Below, piece after piece: positions 1 through 4,942 of a stretch of DNA of 5,618 bases. Both the position numbers and the translations under genes were made by a program. The stretch is from the NCBI GenBank assembly GCA_002793635.1, contig PFEM01000002.1, positions 1 to 5,618 on the forward strand. The letters run 5' to 3'. Under the pieces are notes generated by a model. It ran no database searches, was not told the origin of the DNA, and was given only the letters and a program-made list of their open reading frames with translations. This stretch comes from Candidatus Shapirobacteria bacterium CG10_big_fil_rev_8_21_14_0_10_48_15 (GTDB lineage Bacteria; Patescibacteriota; Microgenomatia; PFEM01). The stretch's first letter is position 1. Each line of letters begins with the position of its first letter.

Positions 1-1
1 G

Positions 2-802
2 GCTTGGTTCAAAGATAACCTGATGGACAACGTGGTGGCGCTGATCCTGCGCTCTCCGGAAGCCTTCGGTTATTTAAATTGGGCGAGGGCCCTGGCTTAT
101 CAGCCAAGGAAAATTATGGACAGCGTGATCCGAATCAGTTTTCCGGTTTATTCTCGGCTTCAGCATGACCGAGAGATTTTGGCCAAGGCCTTAAGCAAAA
201 CTTACTTTTTCCTTTCTTTTCTGATGTTTCCCTTGATTACCGGAGTTTGTGTTTTGGTGCGGCCGTTGATCTTTTATCTTTATGGCGGTCCGAAGTGGTT
301 GCCGGCCGTTCCGGCCGTTTATTTTATTTCCGCCACTCTTTTGTGGGCGGTTTTTAACTCGGTGGCGACCAACACTTTAAGTGCCATTGGCAAAATAAAA
401 GTGGTGTTGAAGTTTATGACGATGATCACCGTGACTACTTGGCTGTTAACGCCCGTTTTGACCCTTAAATGGGGTTTTAACGGTGCGGCACTTGCTTCCT
501 TTTTGACCGGTTTCGTTTCGCTTTGGTCAATTAAAAAATGCTTCCAAGAGGTAAAAATTAATTTTTTTGAAAATATCAGGAGTGCCTTTTGGGCATCGTT
601 AGTGATGGGAATTAGTGTCTATCTTTTAGGCCGCTTTTGGGTGGCAAGTTTTTTCCAGTTGTTGTTGGTAGTCGGTTTTGGCGCACTTGTTTACACCGTA
701 ATTTTTTATCTTTTGGAAAAAGAACGTTTGCCTAAGGAGATCAAAAGTTTTTTGGGGAAAGATTTCAATTTAGCGATTTTTTCTTTCATCAGAAGGCGGT
801 AA
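2..802 (+). CDS. Oligosaccharide flippase, Wzx/MATE-like (5' truncated)
   Basis: The reading frame is open from the first bases, so the gene begins upstream and the Met at 23 is internal. About 267 codons are visible. Near the visible start, the motif GYLNWARALAYQP followed by an ISFPVYSRLQ segment is typical of lipopolysaccharide/O-antigen flippases of the polysaccharide_synt/MurJ-MATE superfamily, which move lipid-linked oligosaccharides across the cytoplasmic membrane. After that come about six hydrophobic segments (roughly nt 200-280, 300-380, 410-475, 480-530, 580-640, 650-715) and a basic cytoplasmic tail ending in RRR. This fits the C-terminal half to two thirds of a 400-500 residue, 12-14 helix protein. 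It lies just before a cluster of glycosyltransferases, which suits export of their product. The last 97 bases overlap the convergent radical SAM gene. Substrate cannot be read from sequence. Confidence 0.88.
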   Translation, partial: AWFKDNLMDNVVALILRSPEAFGYLNWARALAYQPRKIMDSVIRISFPVYSRLQHDREILAKALSKTYFFLSFLMFPLITGVCVLVRPLIFYLYGGPKWLPAVPAVYFISATLLWAVFNSVATNTLSAIGKIKVVLKFMTMITVTTWLLTPVLTLKWGFNGAALASFLTGFVSLWSIKKCFQEVKINFFENIRSAFWASLVMGISVYLLGRFWVASFFQLLLVVGFGALVYTVIFYLLEKERLPKEIKSFLGKDFNLAIFSFIRRR

Positions 803-2184
803 AAATGTTTGTCTTTATTTTTGCCGTTTTGTTTTAACTGGTATTGGTAGGTGAGTCTTTGGATTTCCTCAACAGTCACCTGATCAAAAAAATTTGTGCC
901 GACCCGACCGGCAAATTGAGGGGCATTTTTCCAAGTAATTTTTGTTCTAAATTGTTTTTCGGCCTGCTGGTGAAGTGGCGTGCCCGGATAAGGTAACGGT
1001 AAATTTAAAGGGAAAGGATAGGGAATGGCGATTTTATTTTTAAGCAAAAATGCTAAAGTTTCCTTAAAAGTCCCTCTTGTTTCTCCCGGTAAGCCCAGCA
1101 GTTTAAAACAGCCCACGGCAATGTTTACTTTTTGGCAGTCGGCAATGGCTTTTTTGATAACCTCAATTTTAATATTTTTTTGGCATTGAAAAATGATTTT
1201 TTCCGAGCCACTTTCCAACCCGAAATTGATGAAGCTGCAGCCAGCCTTTTTCATTGCCCGTAAAAGAGGGGGACTGATGCTATCAAAGCGAGCTTCACAT
1301 CCCCAGGAAAAATTTAGTTTGCGTCTGCCAATTTCCCGACAAATGCTCATCACTCTTTCCGGGATAACGCAAAAACTCAAGTCTTGGATATAAATCGCGC
1401 GGACAGAATATTTTTTAACCAAAAATTCAATTTCGTCAACAACACTTTTAGGGCTGCGAAAGCGGTAGGTCTTGTTATCTTGATACATCTTTTTAAAACA
1501 AAAAGTACAGCGACCCGGGCAACCGCGGCTGGTAAGAATGATTGAAAAAGGGTGGGTTTGGCCGGTAAACTTTTCACCGTTGAAGTGATCGCTTAAAGGA
1601 CCGTAAAGTTTCATCGGCAGCAGATGGTAGGCCGGCAAAGGCAAAGAATCGAGATTGCCAAGGTAAGGACGAGAAGGGTTGCTGATTATTTGGCCATGGT
1701 GGCGAAAACTGATCCCCAAAATTTTTGGCAAAGGTTGCTTTTTGATTATTTTTTGGAGAGTGATCGCCGGTTCGCCGCGGACAAGTACATCAATTGCCGG
1801 GCATTTTTTCAAGACCCATTTTGGCGCCACCGTGCCATGGGGCCCGATGGCTATCAAGCGGACTTGCGGAAATTTTTCTTTAATCGTTTTTGCCAGCAAA
1901 CTTGGTTGAGCAATGGTGGGCAAAGGGCACTCCCAGCGATCGATCGCGGCCGTGTTAATAATCACTATTTTTGGTTGCTCTTTCAAAATCATGGCGGCTA
2001 CTTTTTGATGAGAAAAGCGAAGCAGGTTGGCGTCGATGATTTTCGCCTTCAGGCCTTGTTTTTCCAAAACCGCTGCGGCCAAGGCCAAATCCAAAGGCTG
2101 ATTTTTCCGGGAATTGCCCAAGCTAAAAATCCCTTGCTGAAAGTTTTCTTGACGGGTATTGACTAAAACGACATCAACTTTCAT
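706..2184 (-). CDS. B12-binding-domain-like radical SAM protein
   Basis: A 492-residue protein read from the ATG at 2184-2182. Residues 1 to about 140 look like the Rossmann-like cobalamin-binding domain of class B radical SAM enzymes: a VDVVLVNT start, a KIIDANLL strand, IAIGPHGT, and a VLVRGEPA segment before the linker. The DxHxxG cobalamin-ligand motif is absent, as in many members. The radical SAM core starts near residue 214 with RGCPGRCTFC. Cys222, Cys226 and Cys229 form the CxxxCxxC [4Fe-4S] motif (about nt 1498-1521). It continues through IYIQDLSF, FGLESGSE and KLLGLPGE, typical core strands. A long basic tail follows. Relatives include BchE/HpnJ-type oxidases and methyltransferases acting on lipids or sugars, so the substrate here is unknown. 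The frame stays open back to 2421, but that extension lies inside the neighbouring glycosyltransferase and has no family character, whereas 2184 has an extended -10 box just upstream. It is the only minus-strand gene, and its 3' end overlaps the flippase by 97 bases. Confidence 0.9.
   Translation of the reverse strand: MKVDVVLVNTRQENFQQGIFSLGNSRKNQPLDLALAAAVLEKQGLKAKIIDANLLRFSHQKVAAMILKEQPKIVIINTAAIDRWECPLPTIAQPSLLAKTIKEKFPQVRLIAIGPHGTVAPKWVLKKCPAIDVLVRGEPAITLQKIIKKQPLPKILGISFRHHGQIISNPSRPYLGNLDSLPLPAYHLLPMKLYGPLSDHFNGEKFTGQTHPFSIILTSRGCPGRCTFCFKKMYQDNKTYRFRSPKSVVDEIEFLVKKYSVRAIYIQDLSFCVIPERVMSICREIGRRKLNFSWGCEARFDSISPPLLRAMKKAGCSFINFGLESGSEKIIFQCQKNIKIEVIKKAIADCQKVNIAVGCFKLLGLPGETRGTFKETLAFLLKNKIAIPYPFPLNLPLPYPGTPLHQQAEKQFRTKITWKNAPQFAGRVGTNFFDQVTVEEIQRLTYQYQLKQNGKNKDKHFYRLLMKEKIAKLKSFPKKLLISLGKRSFSKR
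797..835 (+). terminator. Putative intrinsic terminator of the flippase gene
   Basis: Bases 797-805 (CGGTAAAAA) pair with 818-826 (TTTTTGCCG) as a nine-position stem with one T-G wobble and a 12-base loop. TTTTGTTTT follows at 827-835. The stem overlaps the flippase stop codon (800-802), the usual place for a rho-independent terminator on the plus strand. The stem is AT-rich with only three G-C pairs, so it may be weak. The same bases are coding in the antisense radical SAM gene, so chance remains possible. Confidence 0.45.
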
Positions 2185-2193
2185 GATGGGGTT

Positions 2194-2202
2194 ATTATAA
2201 CA
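2194..2202 (-). promoter_or_regulatory. Extended -10 promoter of the radical SAM gene
   Basis: Read on the minus strand, this is TGTTATAAT: a perfect consensus TATAAT (2199-2194) preceded by the TGn extension. Only nine bases separate it from the ATG at 2184, so a start point about seven bases downstream would give a transcript with roughly 0-4 leader bases. No Shine-Dalgarno sequence fits in that space. The -35 match at 17-base spacing (TTTTAA, 2222-2217) is poor, which an extended -10 can tolerate. It overlaps the opposite promoter. Confidence 0.6.
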
Positions 2203-2214
2203 ATTAATGGGGTG

Positions 2215-2223
2215 TGTTAAAAT
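2215..2223 (+). promoter_or_regulatory. Extended -10 promoter of the five-gene glycan operon
   Basis: TGTTAAAAT is a TGn-extended -10 box with one mismatch to TATAAT. Six bases (2224-2229) separate it from the ATG at 2230, so transcription would start at or within a base or two of the start codon, giving a leaderless mRNA. No ribosome binding site precedes this gene, unlike two downstream genes that have clear ones. The -35 candidate at 17-base spacing (TTATAA, 2195-2200) is weak and overlaps the -10 box of the opposite promoter. Confidence 0.55.
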
Positions 2224-2229
2224 AAAGAA

Positions 2230-3222
2230 ATGGCTAAGCTTTCGGTGATTCTGGCCACTTATAACGAAGAGGCAAATATTGGGGCTTGCTTGAAAACAGT
2301 TCAGGGTTTGGCAGACGAAATTATCGTTGTTGACGGCTTCAGCCGAGATCAAACGGTAGCCTTGGCCAAAAAGGCGGGGGCAAAAGTTTTTGTCAAGCCC
2401 AATCTCCTCATGTTTCACCAAAACAAACAGCTGGCGATTGAAAAAGCCACCGGTGAGTGGATTTTGTATTTGGACGCTGACGAAAGAGTCAGTCCGGAGC
2501 TTAAAAAAGAAATCTTGGCAGTAATTGGTTCCTGTTCCACCCTGGAGGAGGCGTCAAGCGCCACCTCGCAAGAGGAACTGGGGCTTAACAACTCCTCGGC
2601 TGGTGGTCGAAGGCCTCCTCCGAGAAGTTGCGCCGGTTATTGGCTGCCGCGGAAAAATATTATTTTTGGGAAGTGGCTCAAGCATACTGGCTGGTGGCCG
2701 GACCGGCAGCTGCGGTTGTTTAAAAATGGCAGCGCCAAATTGCCTTGCCAAAGCGTTCACGAGCAGCCGGAGCTGAAAGGCGAAGCGGGTGAGCTTAAAA
2801 ATCCCCTTATTCACCAAAATTATCAAACAGTGACCCAGTTTATTAATCGGCTGAATCATTACACCGATAATGACAAAAATGTTTTTTTGAAAACAGGCAG
2901 GGAAATTCATTGGATCGAGGCAGTGATTTGGCCGGCACAAGAATTTTTACGCCGCTTTTTTCAGCAGAAAGGTTACCAAGATGGCTTGCACGGCTTGGTG
3001 TTGAGCTTGTTGCAGGCTTTTTCCAGCCTGGTGACTTTTGCCAAAATTTGGGAAGCAAAAAAGTTTCCCGAAGCGGCGCTAGATTTAGACAAGCTAGCAA
3101 AAACAAAAAATAATTTAGCCGGAGAATGGCGTTATTGGTTTTTAACGAGTAAAATCGATCAAACTGATAATTATTTAAAAAAAATCATTCATCAGTTTGA
3201 AAGGAGGCTGATCGGTGTCTAA
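2230..3222 (+). CDS. GT2 glycosyltransferase, WaaE/KdtX-like, with in-frame insertion
   Basis: A 330-residue family 2 glycosyltransferase that would transfer a sugar from a nucleotide donor at the cytoplasmic face of the membrane. The GT-A fold is clear: LSVILATYNEEANIGACL at residues 4-21, IIVVDGFSRD at 31-40 with the donor-binding Asp35, the NKQLAIEKATGEWILYLDADE block at 65-85 with the DxD metal-binding motif D82-A83-D84, then YWLPRKNIIFGKWLKHTGWW and PDRQLRLF at about 137-164 and the VHEQP motif at 176-180. The C-terminal part, with an NHYT motif (209-212) and a YQDGLHGL segment (249-256), matches the cd02511-type family that includes LPS core WaaE. Residues about 101-135 are low-complexity (S, E, G, R and P rich) and split two conserved blocks that are normally close together; they come from a palindromic DNA element. 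First gene of the operon, probably leaderless. It overlaps the next gene by 8 bases. Acceptor and sugar are unknown. Confidence 0.9.
   Translation: MAKLSVILATYNEEANIGACLKTVQGLADEIIVVDGFSRDQTVALAKKAGAKVFVKPNLLMFHQNKQLAIEKATGEWILYLDADERVSPELKKEILAVIGSCSTLEEASSATSQEELGLNNSSAGGRRPPPRSCAGYWLPRKNIIFGKWLKHTGWWPDRQLRLFKNGSAKLPCQSVHEQPELKGEAGELKNPLIHQNYQTVTQFINRLNHYTDNDKNVFLKTGREIHWIEAVIWPAQEFLRRFFQQKGYQDGLHGLVLSLLQAFSSLVTFAKIWEAKKFPEAALDLDKLAKTKNNLAGEWRYWFLTSKIDQTDNYLKKIIHQFERRLIGV
2545..2630. repeat. Palindromic GC-rich element inserted in frame in the GT2 gene
   Basis: The 86 bases contain two hairpins. The first pairs 2545-2553 with 2559-2567 (GAGGAGGCG / CGCCACCTC, one A-A mismatch, loop TCAAG). 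The second pairs 2589-2599 with 2620-2630 (CAACTCCTCGG / CCGAGAAGTTG, one mismatch, 20-base loop). An alternative long-range pairing is perfect over nine bases, GGAGGAGGC (2544-2552) with GCCTCCTCC (2613-2621). GC by hand count is 53 of 86 (62 percent), above the surrounding gene. The protein it encodes is low-complexity and interrupts a conserved region. This looks like a palindromic repeat tolerated inside a coding gene, as in the Rickettsia palindromic elements, though no second copy is present in this window. Exact ends are uncertain and the insert may reach from about 2531 to 2635. Confidence 0.6.
3201..3207 (+). promoter_or_regulatory. Strong Shine-Dalgarno site for the secreted protein gene
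   Basis: AAGGAGG lies seven bases before the GTG at 3215 and decides that unusual start codon over any later ATG. It lies inside the 3' end of the preceding glycosyltransferase gene, so the new gene can be initiated independently on the operon mRNA. Confidence 0.8.
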
Positions 3223-3727
3223 AGAAAAAAATTTTTTGGCAGTCATGGCGGCTGGCTTGGCGAGTTTGGTGATTTTTTGTGGGCTGGGGCTGGCGGCTAG
3301 TAATCAGTCTAAAAGCAAGCCTGCAGAAGGTCAGGTAGCCGGTTGCACGGCCACTTGTGGGCAAATTAAAGAGATTTATATTCCCCTAGGGCAAGGTTCC
3401 GCTGCCAGTCAGGATTGGGAAGAAATTACCGGCGCGGAAGCAGTGATTAATTTGGCTAATTTTTCGGGGGTTAAATCGGTTATTCTTGAAGCTTCCTTGC
3501 GTATTCCGACCGGAAACGGTCGTGTTTACGCTAAGCTTTATGATGTGATGGCTAAACACGATGTTTGGTTCAGCGAGGTTTCGGTAGAGGGTTCGCAATC
3601 AAAAAGAGAAGAGTCAGCGCCGGTTGTTTTGAGTCCGGGGAGAAGCCTTTATCGGATAAAAATGAAATCTACCATGGGCTACGAGGCAATTTTGGACCAA
3701 GCCCGCTTGAAAATCCTCTTTCAATAA
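3215..3727 (+). CDS. Small secreted or membrane-anchored protein, unknown function
   Basis: A 170-residue protein starting at GTG, chosen because of the consensus ribosome binding site seven bases upstream. The N-terminus has two lysines (residues 3 and 5), then a hydrophobic stretch at about 7-28 ending LGLAAS, so it is a signal peptide or a single membrane anchor. Cys22 is inside the hydrophobic core and does not fit a lipobox. A polar linker (about 29-43) leads to Cys44 and Cys48, spaced CxxxC, which could form a disulphide outside the cell. The rest (about 51-170) alternates short hydrophobic strands and turns, with aromatic and polar segments such as IKEIYIPLG, RVYAKLYD, WFSEVSVEG and LYRIKMKS. 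This suggests one all-beta, possibly sandwich, domain. I recall similar architecture in hypothetical proteins of CPR bacteria but cannot name a family. Its place between two glycosyltransferases, overlapping the first by 8 bases, hints at a role in the envelope or in handling the glycan outside the cell. Confidence 0.82.
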   Translation: MSKEKNFLAVMAAGLASLVIFCGLGLAASNQSKSKPAEGQVAGCTATCGQIKEIYIPLGQGSAASQDWEEITGAEAVINLANFSGVKSVILEASLRIPTGNGRVYAKLYDVMAKHDVWFSEVSVEGSQSKREESAPVVLSPGRSLYRIKMKSTMGYEAILDQARLKILFQ

Positions 3728-3731
3728 GCCG

Positions 3732-4577
3732 ATGAAAAAAGTTTTTGCGGTCATTCTTCACTATCGAGATAAAGCGTTAACGCGTCAGTGTTTAACCAGT
3801 CTCCAAAAAGTTCAAAAAAAGAATTTTAAATTAAAAACAGTCGTGATTGATAATGATAAAAAAAACTTGGGTTTTGCGGCCGGCAACAATGTGGGGATCA
3901 GGGAGGCGCAAAAACAAGGAGCAGATTACATTTTGTTGTTAAACAATGACACCACGGTGGCGCCTGATTTTTTGATCAAAATGTTAGCCGCGGCGCAAAA
4001 TAATCAAGCTGGGATTGTGGCGCCCAAGATTTATTTTGCCCCTGGCTATGAGTATCACCAGACAGAATATAAACCCAGTGAACAAGGCAAAGTTTTTTGG
4101 TACGCTGGCGGCCAGATTGATTGGGCCAATGTTTTGTGTTCACATCGGGGAGTTGATGAAGTTGATCATGGTCAGTATGACCGCCAGATGGCCACGGATT
4201 TTGCTTCCGGTTGCTGCCTGCTGACCAAAAGAGAGGTTCTGGATCAAGTCGGCCTTTTGGACCAGCGCTATTTTTTGTATTTGGAAGACGTGGAATTTTG
4301 CCAGCGGGTTAAAAAAGCCGGCTTTAAAATTATTTATCAGCCCCAAGCTGAAATTTGGCATTACAACGCCTCTTCCAGCCAAGTAGGGGGGGGCCTGCAT
4401 GATTACTTTATTACCCGCAATCGGCTTTTATTCGGTTTGGCTTACGCTCCTTGGCGGGCCAAGTTGGGCTTGATTAAGGAAAGTGCTAGACTATTAATTA
4501 CCGGTCGACCGTGGCAAAAAGCGGGGGTGAGGGATTTTTATTTAAAAAAATTCAATCAGGGGAGTTGGCATGACTAA
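3732..4577 (+). CDS. GT2 glycosyltransferase, rhamnosyltransferase (WbbL)-like
   Basis: A 281-residue family 2 glycosyltransferase of the cd04186/WbbL-like group, which adds deoxyhexoses and other sugars to lipid-linked glycans. Signature blocks in order: VFAVILHYRDKALTRQCLTS at residues 4-23, TVVIDN at 36-41 (donor-binding Asp40), NLGFAAGNNVGI at 45-56, the metal-binding LLLNNDTTV at 68-76, VAPKIY at 96-101, the acceptor-site region ATDFASGCCLLTKREVL at 154-170, and the catalytic-base block FLYLEDVEFCQR at 181-192 (Glu185-Asp186), followed by a WHYN motif (209-212). One oddity: only three residues (DKK) separate the VVIDN strand from NLGF, where relatives usually carry about 20 or more residues with an NxSxDGS motif. 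The start is four bases after the previous stop and has no Shine-Dalgarno sequence, so translation is probably coupled. It overlaps the DgkA-like gene by 8 bases. Substrate sugar unknown. Confidence 0.9.
   Translation: MKKVFAVILHYRDKALTRQCLTSLQKVQKKNFKLKTVVIDNDKKNLGFAAGNNVGIREAQKQGADYILLLNNDTTVAPDFLIKMLAAAQNNQAGIVAPKIYFAPGYEYHQTEYKPSEQGKVFWYAGGQIDWANVLCSHRGVDEVDHGQYDRQMATDFASGCCLLTKREVLDQVGLLDQRYFLYLEDVEFCQRVKKAGFKIIYQPQAEIWHYNASSSQVGGGLHDYFITRNRLLFGLAYAPWRAKLGLIKESARLLITGRPWQKAGVRDFYLKKFNQGSWHD
4558..4564 (+). promoter_or_regulatory. Shine-Dalgarno site for the DgkA-like gene
   Basis: AGGGGAG sits five bases before the ATG at 4570, inside the end of the preceding glycosyltransferase gene. 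It supports the ATG at 4570 as the start and the 8-base overlap as real. Confidence 0.65.
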
Positions 4578-4941
4578 AGATACCAGTTGGCAAGCCACTT
4601 TTAAAAACGCCTTTGCGGGCTTAAATTATGCTTTGCGCACCCAGCGCAACTTTAAAGTTCACTTGATTTTTTCTATCCTCGTCATCTCCTTGGGCGTTTG
4701 GCTGAAAATTGACAATGGCCGTTTTCTGTTTTTGGTCCTGTCGATTGTTTTGGGGCTGGTGGTGGAGATGGGCAACACGGCTTTTGAGGCGACCGTTGAC
4801 CTGATTACCAGAGATTATCATCCTCAGGCAAAAATTGCCAAGGACGTGTCGGCCGGCATGATGTTGGTGGCTTCTTTTGGCTTGGCACTGCTGGGAGCGC
4901 TGATTTTAGGCCCCTCTTTGTGGCAAAAATTGTTTGCTTGA
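4570..4941 (+). CDS. dgkA: DgkA-family lipid kinase (diacylglycerol/undecaprenol kinase)
   Basis: A 123-residue integral membrane kinase, the usual length for the prokaryotic DgkA family. Members phosphorylate diacylglycerol in Gram-negatives or undecaprenol in many Gram-positives, using ATP. The N-terminal amphipathic part carries FKNAFAGLNYALRTQRNFKVH (residues 11-31). Three hydrophobic helices follow at about 32-46, 50-66 and 94-113. The active-site signature is complete: E66-x-x-N69-T70-A71-x-E73 followed by VDLI, and K91-D92 in IAKDVSAG, matching the ExxNxAxE and KD residues that bind magnesium-ATP. It is next to a PAP2 phosphatase and inside a glycan operon, which favours undecaprenol kinase (lipid carrier salvage) over diacylglycerol recycling; this is inference. 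It starts inside the preceding gene with a good ribosome binding site and ends one base before the PAP2 gene. Confidence 0.92.
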   Translation: MTKDTSWQATFKNAFAGLNYALRTQRNFKVHLIFSILVISLGVWLKIDNGRFLFLVLSIVLGLVVEMGNTAFEATVDLITRDYHPQAKIAKDVSAGMMLVASFGLALLGALILGPSLWQKLFA

Positions 4942-4942
4942 A

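Noticed and set aside
302..319. Two tandem copies of CCGGCCGTT in the flippase gene
   Set aside because: It encodes a PAVPAV stretch in a membrane loop; two copies are too few to call a repeat feature.
1624..2166. 180-codon plus-strand open frame
   Set aside because: It lies entirely antisense to the well-supported radical SAM gene, its protein resembles no family, and it has no ribosome binding site of note.
2185..2421. 79-codon N-terminal extension of the radical SAM reading frame
   Set aside because: It lies antisense to the conserved N-terminus of the first glycosyltransferase, has no family character, and crosses both promoters. The ATG at 2184 begins a typical B12-binding-like strand.
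2545..2630. Riboswitch, attenuator or CRISPR repeat explanation for the palindromes
   Set aside because: The segment is inside an intact coding frame, is not a 5' leader, has no U-tract, and there are no repeat-spacer units.
2554..2940. 128-codon minus-strand open frame inside the first glycosyltransferase
   Set aside because: A shadow of a gene with clear catalytic motifs; its sequence shows no recognisable domain.
3013..3030. CAGGCT/AGCCTG hairpin with 6-base loop
   Set aside because: It is within the conserved C-terminal region of the first glycosyltransferase, with no U-tract; a six-base inverted repeat of this kind is expected by chance.
2230..3222. Assigning the gene as waaE of lipopolysaccharide core synthesis
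   Set aside because: Only family-level similarity is visible; nothing else in the window indicates LPS core or heptose metabolism.
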